DNA of 64,000 bases from Alphaproteobacteria bacterium (lineage in GTDB: Bacteria > Pseudomonadota > Alphaproteobacteria > Acetobacterales > Acetobacteraceae): NCBI GenBank assembly GCA_017307285.1, contig JAFKFI010000061.1:11803-75802 (forward strand). The letters are read 5' to 3'. Below are positions 26,543-35,649 of the stretch, piece after piece. The translations under genes were made by a program, and so were the position numbers. Position 1 is the stretch's first letter. Every line of letters starts with the position of its first letter. The notes under the pieces are model-generated. The model saw nothing but the letters and a program-made list of their open reading frames with translations, was not told the DNA's origin and made no database searches.

Positions 26543-27005
26543 TCTCCCTCGCCCTCGACGGGGGCGAGACTTCGCGTCCGCCCGAGCCCTCGGTCTCGTT
26601 TACCACTCGACGCGAGCTGTTGTCCTTGCAACCATACCGACTATGAAACAAATACGAAGCCCTGTGTTCGCGCCACTCTCACCTCGCCATTATCGCTCCC
26701 ACACCCGGCTTCGCCCTGGCCGTGTGTCAGCTAATCCAAGCGCCGGCCACGGTGCGCGGGCGAGCGCCTGCGGAACGCCGTTGCGTGCGACAATCGAACC
26801 GGCAAGCCCGGCAAGGCTGCGATATTCGATATTGCTCAACCCAACCTTCAGGATTGCGTTCAATATCTCAGGCTTGTCGATAATCGTCAGCAGTACCGTT
26901 CAGAGATTTAGGCAAAGACGTATCAGATCGAGGTCAACGACATGGGATGGGGCGGGACGCCACCGTCTCCGGTGCGACACGGCAAGAGACAACCAGGACA
27001 TCTCC
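26543..27005. other. 463-base gene-free stretch
   Basis: The gap lies between the divergent PIG-L and secreted-protein genes. I find no RNA gene, terminator or convincing ORF. The part around 26820-26940 is noticeably AT-richer than the rest of the window and contains several GATATT/CAATAT tracts, which may hold a promoter or mark acquired DNA. Confidence 0.5.
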
Positions 27006-27578
27006 ATGTCAGCCAGGTCAGCAATCGCCTCCATCCTCGCCCTGACATTCGCGTCCTCCGCTGCCGCAGCCCACCCGTTGAAAACCGTCCAGGTTCAAGG
27101 AACCGCGCATATCGGTCTGGCAACCCGCAGCATTCTCTTCTGGTTCTCCTGCGCCACTGACCGTGGGAAGATCAACAATCTCTCAACCGGCATCGACGTT
27201 CCCGATACTCCGAAGCTCGAAAGCGTTTTCAACTTCCGCGCGCTGGAAGGTCCGACGGCCGACAGCGGCAAGGTTCATCTCGTGGCGACTTCCGGCGGGT
27301 CCACGACCTCCATGCGCTTCGGTTCCACAGGCTCGTTCGGGACCAACGGCGCGCCGGACACGACGTTCACCTTCTCCGCTGGGATGGTCCCCAGAGAACG
27401 GGTCGATTTCCAGCGTCTCCAGGCCGTTGTTGCAACGCTCGGCAGCGGCCCGGCACACTTGTCCGCCACCATTGCGAATCCCCGTAGAGGCCCCGCCATC
27501 GAGGCAAGCGCCGATCTCAATGAGCTTCAGGCTACCGAGCTCAGGAACGCGATGGCGCCGTGTGCGGCGCCGCATTAA
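27006..27578 (+). CDS. Hypothetical secreted protein
   Basis: A 190-residue protein with a Sec signal peptide: MSARSAIAS, a hydrophobic core and AAAAH, with cleavage near residue 22. The mature part is rich in Gly, Ser and Thr with alternating polar/hydrophobic residues, suggesting a beta-rich periplasmic or exported domain; two cysteines (FSCAT and the PCAA near the C-terminus) could pair. I recognise no family. Its stop overlaps the stop of the convergent RND gene by four bases. Confidence 0.65.
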   Translation: MSARSAIASILALTFASSAAAAHPLKTVQVQGTAHIGLATRSILFWFSCATDRGKINNLSTGIDVPDTPKLESVFNFRALEGPTADSGKVHLVATSGGSTTSMRFGSTGSFGTNGAPDTTFTFSAGMVPRERVDFQRLQAVVATLGSGPAHLSATIANPRRGPAIEASADLNELQATELRNAMAPCAAPH

Positions 27579-30500
27579 TCCGCGGTGGCGCCCATCTTCG
27601 AGGCCAGCGCCGGCATGCGGCTCTGCTTCGGCGACAGCCAGTGCTGCAGCCGGTCGAGATAGAGATAGACCACCGGCGTCGTGTACAGCGTGAGCGCCTG
27701 GCTGAGGAGCAATCCGCCGACCATCGCATAACCGAGCGGCTTGCGGAATTCGGAGCCCGCGCCGCCCATCAGGATCAGCGGCAGCCCGCTGAGCAAGGCT
27801 GCCATCGTGGTCATCAGGATCGGCCGGAAGCGCAGCAGGCAGGCCTGGCGAATCGCGTCGAGCGGCTTCTCGCCGTCCCGTCGTTCTGCGGTGATGGCGA
27901 AATCCACCATCATGATGCCGTTCTTCTTCACGATGCCGATGAGCAGGATCATGCCGATGAGCGCGATCACCGACAGGTCGAGCTTCACCAGCATCAGCAT
28001 GAGCAGCGCGCCGACACCGGCGGAGGGCAGGGTGGAGAGGATCGTCAGCGGCAGGATGTAGCTCTCGTACAGGATGCCGAGGATGATGTAGACGGTGATC
28101 AGGGCGGCGGCGATCAGATAGGGCTGGCTCGCCAGCGAGGATTGGAACGCCTGGGCGGTGCCCTGGAAGGTGCCATTGACGGTGGCCGGCACGCCCATCT
28201 GCGCGACCGCCTTCTGGATCGCGGTCACTGCATCGCCGAGTGCCGCGCCTGGGGCGAGATTGAAGGAGATCGTCACCGCCGGGAACTGGCTCTGATGGCT
28301 GATCGACAGCGGCTGCACCGGCGTCGTCGTCCATTTCACGAACGTCGATAGCGGCACCGCCTGGCCACTCGACGATTTGACATACAGCTTGTTGAGGGTC
28401 GCCACCTCGCCCTGCATGTCGTCGGGCACTTCGAGGATCAGGTGGTACGAGTTCACCTGGGAGAAATACTGGGTGATCTGGCGCTGGCCGAACGCGTCAT
28501 ACAGCGTGTCGTTGATGACCTGGGGCTGAATGCCGAAGCGCGCGGCGGCGTCGCGATCGATGGTGAGGGTCGCGGTGGTGCCGGCCATCTGCTGATCGGT
28601 CGCGACGTCCCGCAAGTCGGGCAAGGCGCTGAGCTTGGCCAGGACCTTCGGCGCCCAGGTGTAGAGCTCGTCGAGATCGGCGTCCTGCAGCGTGTATTGG
28701 TACTGCGTGCGCGACAACCGGCCGCCCACGCGGATGTCCTCGGAGGGCTGCAGATAGAGATTGATGCCTTGAAGCTTCTGCAGCTTCGGGCGGAGGCGAT
28801 TGATGAAATCCATCACGCTGCCGCCGGTGCGCTCCGCCCACGGCTTCAGCGTGATGTACATGCGTCCGGTATTGCCGGTCTGGCCTGAATTGGCGCCGAC
28901 GAAGGAGGCGAAGTTCTCCACGTCGGGGTCAGCGCTGATGACCTTGCCGGCTTCCTCCTGCAGCTGCACCATCTTGGCGAACGAGACGTCCTGCGGACCC
29001 TCGGAAATGGCGAACACCGCGCCGGTATCCTGCGTCGGGAAGAAGCCCTTGGGGATGGCGACGTAGAGCACCACGGTGAGCGCCATCGTGGCGAAGAACA
29101 CCATCAGCGTGATGAAGCTGTGGCGCAGCGCGATGTCGAGCGTTCGACGGTAGAAGCCGATCATCAGGTCGAAACCCGATTCGACGAAGCGGTAGAGCCG
29201 GCCGTGGCTGGCCTGGTGGCGCAGGAAGCGCGAGCACATCATCGGCGTCAGGGTCAGCGACACGATCGCCGAGAGCACCACGGCGATGCTCACCGTCATG
29301 GCGAACTCCCGGAACAGCCGCCCGACGATGCCGCCCATCAGCAGGAGCGGGATGAACACGGCAATCAGCGAAAGGCTGATTGAGACGATGGTGAAGCCGA
29401 TCTCGCCGGCGCCTTTCAGCGCGGCCTCCATCGGTTTCATGCCTTCCTCGATGTGCCGGTAGATGTTCTCCAGCATCACGATGGCATCGTCGACGACGAA
29501 GCCGACCGCGATGGTGAGGGCCATCAGCGAGAGATTGTCGAGGCTGTAGCCCAGCAGGTACATCACCGCGAAGGTGCAGACCAGCGCGACGGGGACGGTG
29601 ATACTCGGGATGACCGTCGCCCAGAAATTGCGCAGGAACAGGAAGATCACCATCACCACGAGGCAGATCGACAGGATCAGGGTGAACTGCACGTGGTTGA
29701 CCGATTCCCGGATGGTCAAGGTCCGGTCGGCGATCACGCTGACCTTCACTGAGGGCGGGATCGAGGCCTCGAGGCGCGGCAGCGCCGCCTTTACCCGCTC
29801 CACAGTGTCGATCACGTTGGCGCCGGGCTGTTTGAAGACCAGCAGAAGGATGGCGCGCTTGTTGTTGTGCCAGCCTTGCAGCTTGGCGTTCTCCGGCCCA
29901 TCGACCGCACGGCCGATGTCGCGCACCCGCACCGCCGCGCCGTTGCGATAGGCCAGGATGACGTTGTCGTATTCCGACGCCTTGGTGAGCTGGTCGTTGT
30001 CGTAGATCGCCAGCGCGCGGGTCGGGCCGTCGATGCTGCCCTTCGGGGAGTTGACGGTCGCGTTCACCAAGGTGGCGCGCACGTCCTCCAGGGTGAGACC
30101 CATCGCGGCGAGCTTCGCCGGGTCGATCTGCACGCGCACCGATCGTTTCTGCTCGCCGCCGATCACCACCTGCGACACGCCGTCGATCTGCGAGATCTGC
30201 TGGCTGAGGATGCTGTCGGCGTAGTCGTCCACGTCGATGATCGGCATGGCGTCGGAGGTGAGCGAGAGGATCAGCACCGGGCGATCGGACGGATTGACCT
30301 TGCGATAGGTGGGTGGACTGGGCAGGTTTTTCGGTAGCTGCCCGGCGGCGGCGTTGATGGCGGCCTGCACGTCGCTCGCGGCGGCGTCGATATCGCGGTC
30401 GAGGTCGAACTGAATGGTGATCTGCGCGCCGCCCTGCACGCTGATCGAAGTCATCTGCGACACGCCGGGGATCTGCGCCAGCTGGTATTCGAGCGGCTGG

Positions 30501-30691
30501 GCCACCGTGGCGGCCATCGTTGCCGGGCTGGCGCCAGGGAATTTGCCGTAGACCACGATGGTCGGGAAATCGACGCGCGGCAGAGGCGCGACGGGGAGGA
30601 ACGGATAGGCGGCGATGCCGACGAGCAGGAACGCCGCCATCAAAAGGGACGTCGCGACCGGCCGGCGGATGAACGGGGTCGAGATGCTCAT
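27575..30691 (-). CDS. RND multidrug efflux transporter, MdtB/MdtC-like
   Basis: A 1038-residue inner-membrane proton-driven pump. It begins MSISTPFIRRPVATSLLM (the RRP motif of HAE-1 pumps), has the TM4 proton-relay segment GFVVDDAIVMLENI, two large periplasmic loops, and about twelve transmembrane helices. The FPTIVVYGKFPGASPATM segment favours the MdtB/MdtC branch. The adaptor gene lies 49 bases upstream on the same strand. No outer-membrane TolC-type gene is here, so a distant one must be used. Confidence 0.93.
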   Translation of the reverse strand: MSISTPFIRRPVATSLLMAAFLLVGIAAYPFLPVAPLPRVDFPTIVVYGKFPGASPATMAATVAQPLEYQLAQIPGVSQMTSISVQGGAQITIQFDLDRDIDAAASDVQAAINAAAGQLPKNLPSPPTYRKVNPSDRPVLILSLTSDAMPIIDVDDYADSILSQQISQIDGVSQVVIGGEQKRSVRVQIDPAKLAAMGLTLEDVRATLVNATVNSPKGSIDGPTRALAIYDNDQLTKASEYDNVILAYRNGAAVRVRDIGRAVDGPENAKLQGWHNNKRAILLLVFKQPGANVIDTVERVKAALPRLEASIPPSVKVSVIADRTLTIRESVNHVQFTLILSICLVVMVIFLFLRNFWATVIPSITVPVALVCTFAVMYLLGYSLDNLSLMALTIAVGFVVDDAIVMLENIYRHIEEGMKPMEAALKGAGEIGFTIVSISLSLIAVFIPLLLMGGIVGRLFREFAMTVSIAVVLSAIVSLTLTPMMCSRFLRHQASHGRLYRFVESGFDLMIGFYRRTLDIALRHSFITLMVFFATMALTVVLYVAIPKGFFPTQDTGAVFAISEGPQDVSFAKMVQLQEEAGKVISADPDVENFASFVGANSGQTGNTGRMYITLKPWAERTGGSVMDFINRLRPKLQKLQGINLYLQPSEDIRVGGRLSRTQYQYTLQDADLDELYTWAPKVLAKLSALPDLRDVATDQQMAGTTATLTIDRDAAARFGIQPQVINDTLYDAFGQRQITQYFSQVNSYHLILEVPDDMQGEVATLNKLYVKSSSGQAVPLSTFVKWTTTPVQPLSISHQSQFPAVTISFNLAPGAALGDAVTAIQKAVAQMGVPATVNGTFQGTAQAFQSSLASQPYLIAAALITVYIILGILYESYILPLTILSTLPSAGVGALLMLMLVKLDLSVIALIGMILLIGIVKKNGIMMVDFAITAERRDGEKPLDAIRQACLLRFRPILMTTMAALLSGLPLILMGGAGSEFRKPLGYAMVGGLLLSQALTLYTTPVVYLYLDRLQHWLSPKQSRMPALASKMGATAD

Positions 30692-30740
30692 GCGCCCGTC
30701 ATTCCCCGTGGCGATGCCATGCGATCCATCCCCCGCCCGG

Positions 30741-31940
30741 TCAGCCGCCGGCCTTGGGCGGTGGCGCCGCGGCGGGTCGGAGCTGCGACGCGTCGGCGAC
30801 CCTCGTGCCGTTCTGCAGCCGGGCCTGGCCGGCGACGACCACCTTGTCCCCAGCGGCGAGCCCCTTCGTGACGACGGCGACCTTGCCAGTGTCCTGATCG
30901 ACCTCGATGTCCTGCCGCATCACGGTCGAATCTGGCTTGACCACGTAGGCATAGAGACCGGAGGGGCCATGCTGCACGGCGTCGGACGGCACAGTCAGCA
31001 CGTCGTGACGGGTCTCCAGCAGAAGGTGAGCGTGGACGAACTGCCCGGGCCACAGGGCGTTGTCGCCGTTCGCGAAATTCGCCTTCAGCTTGATGGTGCC
31101 GGTTGTGGTGTCGATCGAATTGTCCGGCGTGAGCAGTTCTCCTTGCGCGAGCTTGGTCTTGTCATTCTCGGCATAGGCCTCCACCGGCAGCCGTCGGGCA
31201 GCCATCGCCCTGGTGATCTTCGGCAGATTCTCTTGCGGCAACGTGAATACCACGGAAATCGGGTGCAGTTGGGCAATGCTAATGATGCCGCCGCTATCGT
31301 TGGCATGAACGAGATTGCCCGGATCGATCTGGCGCAATCCTACCCGGCCGTCGATCGGCGAAAGGATATAGCAGAAGCTGAGGTTGAGTTGCGCGGTGGC
31401 GATCGCGGCGTCGTCGCCCTTGAGCGTGGCGGTGAACTGAGCAACCGAGGCTTGCTGGGTGTCGACCTGCTGGCGCGAGGCAAAATCCTGCCGCGCCAGC
31501 GAGGTGTAGCGGGCGAGATCGCGTTGCGCATTGGTGAGCTGCGCCTCGTCCTGCGCCTTCTTGGCCATCGCCGCGTCGAGGGCGGCTTGGTAGGGGCGGG
31601 GGTCGATCACTGCGACCAGGTCGCCCTTCTTGACCTCCTGGCCCTCCGTCACTTTCACGCTCATTAGCGTGCCGTCGACTCGCGCCCGCACGGTCACGGC
31701 GTTGAACGCCTGCACGATGCCGAGGCCGCGCAGCACGACCGGCACGTCTTCCGGCTTGGCGGCGGCGATCGTGACCGGCACGGCTTGCGGAGCAGCGGCG
31801 GCAGGCGGGGTCGATTGCGCGTGCGGCGCGTGCTCCGTCGCGAGAATACCCGCGACCACGACGCCCGCTAGGGCCAGGGCCGCGCCGATCCAGCGGGCGC
31901 GACCCTTGCGCGGCGATCGCGTCTCATCCAATTCGTCCAT
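30741..31940 (-). CDS. RND efflux periplasmic adaptor (membrane fusion protein)
   Basis: A 399-residue MdtA/HlyD-type adaptor. A cytoplasmic N-terminus with SPRKGRARW is followed by one transmembrane anchor (about residues 20-38). Then come the biotinyl-lipoyl-like halves, with VRARVDGTLMSV and later SPIDGRVGLRQI, around a coiled-coil hairpin, and a C-terminal beta-barrel. ATG 31940 gives a normal N-terminus; an upstream start at 32018 would add 26 atypical residues. It is upstream of, and presumably co-transcribed with, the RND pump. Confidence 0.9.
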   Translation of the reverse strand: MDELDETRSPRKGRARWIGAALALAGVVVAGILATEHAPHAQSTPPAAAAPQAVPVTIAAAKPEDVPVVLRGLGIVQAFNAVTVRARVDGTLMSVKVTEGQEVKKGDLVAVIDPRPYQAALDAAMAKKAQDEAQLTNAQRDLARYTSLARQDFASRQQVDTQQASVAQFTATLKGDDAAIATAQLNLSFCYILSPIDGRVGLRQIDPGNLVHANDSGGIISIAQLHPISVVFTLPQENLPKITRAMAARRLPVEAYAENDKTKLAQGELLTPDNSIDTTTGTIKLKANFANGDNALWPGQFVHAHLLLETRHDVLTVPSDAVQHGPSGLYAYVVKPDSTVMRQDIEVDQDTGKVAVVTKGLAAGDKVVVAGQARLQNGTRVADASQLRPAAAPPPKAGG

Positions 31941-32120
31941 GCCTGTCCCTGGGTCGCCGCCTGACGCCACCACCTCGCACCCGGATATAGTCCAGAGGCC
32001 TTGCTCGGCCTTGGGCAACGGATGACAATTCGTTCATCCGCCGAGGACTGCATTGTCCGCGAAACGCTCGGTGATCGCCAGTCCGCAAATTGGGACGAAA
32101 TGTTGCGGCGCAGCGGAGCG

Positions 32121-32699
32121 CTACGGCTCGGCAACTCCGATCGACCGGCGGAAGCGCGTGGCGAGCTGGGCTCCGTCGCGCGGCGGCAGGAAGCGGGGCA
32201 CCTCGTCGGCGGAAATCTTGATCACCGCGAACAGCGCCTCCCGGCGCAGCCGGGGCGCCAGCGCTTCGACCTCGGCCATCGTGCGGGCCTGCACGGTGTC
32301 GCGCCAGCCGCAGGCGGCGGCGACGGCGCCGAGATCGGTCGAGTAGGCGGTATGGCTGCGCTGGGCGCCGGTCTCGCCGAAACGCGCGTTATCGAACACG
32401 GCGATGGAGAGATTGTCCGGGCGCTGCGCGGCGACGCTGGCGAGCGAGCCCATCCCCATCAGCATCTCGCCATCACCGGTCATGACTAAGACGCGCCGCT
32501 TGGGCTGGGCGAGGGCGAGGCCGAGCCCGATCATCGCCGCCCCGCCCATCGCGCCCCATAGGTAAAAATTCTCGTCGCGGTCGCCGGCGGCGCCGGCGTC
32601 GTAGGTGGTGGAGCCGAGCCCGGTGACGACCAGCAGGTCGCCGGGGTCCTTCAGCAGCGTGGCGGCGACCGCGCGCCTGTCCAAGGTTCCCTCGCTCAT
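32121..32699 (-). CDS. ThDP-dependent decarboxylase, C-terminal (beta) subunit, sulfopyruvate/phosphonopyruvate decarboxylase-like
   Basis: A 192-residue subunit equivalent to the ThDP-binding half of sulfopyruvate decarboxylase (ComE) and phosphonopyruvate decarboxylase. The ThDP motif begins at TGDGEMLMGMG and ends with VFDNARFGETG, followed by QRSHT. Its ATG overlaps the stop of the other subunit by four bases (ATGA), so the two halves are translated together. The 2-oxo acid substrate is not determined. Confidence 0.82.
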   Translation of the reverse strand: MSEGTLDRRAVAATLLKDPGDLLVVTGLGSTTYDAGAAGDRDENFYLWGAMGGAAMIGLGLALAQPKRRVLVMTGDGEMLMGMGSLASVAAQRPDNLSIAVFDNARFGETGAQRSHTAYSTDLGAVAAACGWRDTVQARTMAEVEALAPRLRREALFAVIKISADEVPRFLPPRDGAQLATRFRRSIGVAEP

Positions 32700-33214
32700 T
32701 TCACGAACACCTTCGCGCCGATCAGCCGTTGGGAGAACAGGACCGCCACCGGCACGCGGCTGTCGAAGGCGAGCGAGGCGGCGGCGACCACGGTGTCGGC
32801 GGCGTCCTCGGGCCGGTCGACGCGGTGGACATGCACGCCGGCGCGCTCCAGCACGCCGGGCGTCGCGCTGCCCATCGGCACCTGCCACGGATTGAACTCG
32901 CCCCACTCGCCTCGCATGGTCACGAGCGTCAGGAACGGCATCCGGCAGTTGATCGGCAGCGACAGCATGTTGATGCAGTTGCCGACGCCGGAGGACTGCA
33001 TCAGCAGCACGGAGCGCTGTCCACCGAGCCAGGCGCCGGCGGCGAGCGCGATGCCCTCCTCCTCGGTTGTCAGCACCACGGCGCGCATGTCGTTGTCCGC
33101 GTGCGCCGCCTCGATCAGCTCGGCATGGCCCGCATCGGGCACGTAGCCGACCTGCCTGATGCCGGCGCGCTTGAGCTCGGCGAACACCGCCGCCTGCCAT
33201 TCCAGTTGTGTCAT
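32696..33214 (-). CDS. ThDP-dependent decarboxylase, N-terminal (alpha) subunit
   Basis: A 172-residue pyrimidine-binding half. LTTEEEGIALAAGAWLGG contains the glutamate that activates ThDP, and LLMQSSGVGNCINML is the conserved segment of ComD/phosphonopyruvate-decarboxylase alpha chains. Split subunits of this size are typical of sulfopyruvate decarboxylases. It is divergent from an acyl-CoA dehydrogenase/CoA-transferase pair, suggesting a shared catabolic context, which is inference. Confidence 0.82.
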   Translation of the reverse strand: MTQLEWQAAVFAELKRAGIRQVGYVPDAGHAELIEAAHADNDMRAVVLTTEEEGIALAAGAWLGGQRSVLLMQSSGVGNCINMLSLPINCRMPFLTLVTMRGEWGEFNPWQVPMGSATPGVLERAGVHVHRVDRPEDAADTVVAAASLAFDSRVPVAVLFSQRLIGAKVFVK

Positions 33215-33340
33215 CCGCTCCCCTCCGATCTGGCGCCTTCATGCCCAAGGCGCGGGCGCAAGGCAAACCGGCGCGGGCGCGGCTTGCGCGGGCGCAGGGC
33301 GGGCCGTAATCCACCGGGAGCGATGCCCCGGAGGAACGTC

Positions 33341-34522
33341 ATGGACCACGCTGAGGCCGACCACGGCCAGTTCGCCGACCCTCACGCCGAAATCCGCGAG
33401 GAGGTGCGCAAGCTCTGCTCCAAGTTCCCCGGCGAATATTGGCGCAAGCTGGACGAGGTGCGGGGCTACCCGACCGAGTTCGTCACCGCCCTGACCGAGG
33501 CCGGCTATCTCTCCGTGCTGATCCCGGAGGAATACGGCGGCTCCGGCCTGCCGCTCTCGGCGGCGGCGGCGATCCTCGAGACGGTGCAGTCCGAGGGCTG
33601 CAATGGTGCCGCCTGCCACGCGCAGATGTACATCATGGGGACGATCCTCCGGCACGGCTCGGAGGAGCAGAAGAAGAAGTACCTGCCGAAGATTGCCACC
33701 GGCGAGCTGCGCTTGCAGGCGTTCGGCGTCACCGAGCCGACCAGCGGCACCGACACCACCAGCCTGCGGACCTTCGCCAAGCGCGAGGGCGATCACTACG
33801 TGGTCAACGGCCAGAAGGTCTGGACCAGCCGGGCCGAGCACTCCGACCTGATGCTGCTGCTCGCCCGCACCACGCCGAAGGGCGAGGAGAAGAAAAAGAC
33901 CGAGGGGCTCTCGACCTTCATCGTCGACATGCGCGCGGCCCTCGGCCACGGGCTGACGATCCGGCCGATCCGCACCATGATGAACCACAATTCCACCGAG
34001 GTGTTCTTCGACAACATGGCGGTCCCGGCCGAGAACCTGATCGGCCAGGAGGGCAGGGGCTTCCGCTACATCCTCGACGGGATGAACGCCGAGCGCCTGT
34101 TGATCGCCGCTGAGTGCATCGGCGACGCCAAATGGTTCATCGCGAAGGCGACCGATTACGCGCGCGAGCGGCGGGTGTTCAATCGGCCGATCGGCCAGAA
34201 CCAGGGCATCCAGTTCCCCATCGCCAAGGCTTATGCCCAGATGCGCGCGGCCGAGCTCATGGTGAAGGCGGGCTGCGCTAAGTTCGAGGCCGGCCTGCCC
34301 TGCGGCGAGGAGGCCAACATGGCCAAGATGCTCGCCGCCGAGGCGTCCTGGGCGGCGGGCGAGGCGTGCATCCAGACGCATGGCGGCTTCGGTTTCGCGG
34401 AGGAATACGACGTCGAGCGCAAGTTCCGCGAGACCCGCCTCTACCAGGTCGCCCCGATCAGCACGAACCTCATTCTGTCCTTCGTTGCCGAGCATGTGCT
34501 CGGGCTGCCGCGGAGCTACTGA
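33341..34522 (+). CDS. Acyl-CoA dehydrogenase
   Basis: A 393-residue flavoprotein that desaturates an acyl-CoA and passes electrons to ETF. FGVTEPTSGTDT and QKVWTSRAEHSD are FAD/substrate segments, and IQTHGGFGFAEEYDVER is the C-terminal signature. The usual C-terminal YEG catalytic Glu is replaced (YQVAP); a Glu in MNAERLL stands where long-chain and isovaleryl-CoA dehydrogenases keep their base, so a branched or long acyl substrate is plausible. GGAGG lies before ATG 33341. An alternative ATG at 33323 is six codons upstream. Confidence 0.9.
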   Translation: MDHAEADHGQFADPHAEIREEVRKLCSKFPGEYWRKLDEVRGYPTEFVTALTEAGYLSVLIPEEYGGSGLPLSAAAAILETVQSEGCNGAACHAQMYIMGTILRHGSEEQKKKYLPKIATGELRLQAFGVTEPTSGTDTTSLRTFAKREGDHYVVNGQKVWTSRAEHSDLMLLLARTTPKGEEKKKTEGLSTFIVDMRAALGHGLTIRPIRTMMNHNSTEVFFDNMAVPAENLIGQEGRGFRYILDGMNAERLLIAAECIGDAKWFIAKATDYARERRVFNRPIGQNQGIQFPIAKAYAQMRAAELMVKAGCAKFEAGLPCGEEANMAKMLAAEASWAAGEACIQTHGGFGFAEEYDVERKFRETRLYQVAPISTNLILSFVAEHVLGLPRSY

Positions 34523-35646
34523 TGACACTTCCCCTCAAGGGGCTGTTGATCGTCTCGCTCGAGCAGGCGGTGGCCGCACCCTATTGCAGCTCGCGCCTGG
34601 CGGACGCGGGCGCGCGGGTGGTGAAGATCGAACGCGCCGAGGGTGATTTCGCGCGCGGCTATGACAAGGCGGCGAAGGGCTCGTCGAGCTATTTCGTCTG
34701 GCTCAATCGCGGCAAGCAGAGCCTGGTGGCCGACATCAAGCGGCCCGAGGATGCCGCATTGCTGCACCGGCTGCTGGCGCGGGCCGACGTGTTCATCCAG
34801 AACCTTGCCCCTGGCGCCGCCGCACGGGCTGGCTTCGGCAGCGATGCACTGCGCGAGCGCTATCCGCGGCTCGTCACGGTCGACATCTCGGGGTACGGCG
34901 ACACCGGCGACTACGCGACGATGAAGGCCTACGACCTGTTGGTGCAGGCGGAATCGGGGCTCGCCATGATCACCGGCCATCCCGCCGGCCCCGGCCGGGT
35001 CGGCGTCTCGGCTTGCGACATCGCGTGCGGGATGGCCGCGCATGCGGGCGTGCTGGAGGCGCTGATCGAACGTGGCATCACTGGGCGAGGGAAGGGGCTG
35101 AAGGTCAGCTTGTTCGACGGCATGGCCGACTGGATGAATGTTCCCCTGTTGTATTTCGAGGGCACCGGAAGGGCGCCCGAGCGGCTCGGCCTGGCGCATC
35201 CCTCCATCTGCCCCTACGGCGCATTCGCCACGGCCGATGGTGCCCTGGTGCTCATTTCGATCCAGAACGAGCGCGAATGGGCCGATTTCTGCACGCGCTT
35301 CCTCGAAGAGCCGGACCTGCCGAAGCGCGCCGGGTTCGAGACCAACGTGATCCGGGTCGGCAATCGCGCGACCGTGGACGCACATGTCGCGGCCGCTTTC
35401 GCCAAGCTGACACGGGACGCGGCGGCGGCGAAGCTGCGTGCCGCCAACACCGCCTATGGCTTCGTCAATGACGTAGCGGCGCTCGCGCATCACCCCGCCC
35501 TGCGCAGGGTCACAGTGGCAACGCCAGGCGGTCCGGTCTCGATCGCGGCCCCGCCGGTGATTTCCAGCGATGGACCGGCCGATCTCGGCCCGGTGCCGGG
35601 GATCGGCGAGCATTCCGCGGCGATCCGCGCGGAGTTCGCGGAATAG
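34522..35646 (+). CDS. CaiB/BaiF family (class III) CoA-transferase
   Basis: A 374-residue enzyme that moves CoA between carboxylic acids. VSLEQAVAAPYCSSRLADAGARVVKIE opens the fold (first 40 residues), LNRGKQSLVADIK follows, and the aspartate in VQAESG/GVSACDIACGM fits the catalytic region of the family. ATG 34522 overlaps the dehydrogenase stop (TGATG), so the two form an operon. Together they could activate and then oxidise a carboxylic acid; its identity is unknown. Confidence 0.9.
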   Translation: MTLPLKGLLIVSLEQAVAAPYCSSRLADAGARVVKIERAEGDFARGYDKAAKGSSSYFVWLNRGKQSLVADIKRPEDAALLHRLLARADVFIQNLAPGAAARAGFGSDALRERYPRLVTVDISGYGDTGDYATMKAYDLLVQAESGLAMITGHPAGPGRVGVSACDIACGMAAHAGVLEALIERGITGRGKGLKVSLFDGMADWMNVPLLYFEGTGRAPERLGLAHPSICPYGAFATADGALVLISIQNEREWADFCTRFLEEPDLPKRAGFETNVIRVGNRATVDAHVAAAFAKLTRDAAAAKLRAANTAYGFVNDVAALAHHPALRRVTVATPGGPVSIAAPPVISSDGPADLGPVPGIGEHSAAIRAEFAE

Positions 35647-35649
35647 GTC

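Noticed and set aside
9621..33214. Phosphonate biosynthesis (PEP mutase plus phosphonopyruvate decarboxylase)
   Set aside because: The two genes are 22 kb apart, and the PEP-mutase-like protein is not demonstrably a mutase.
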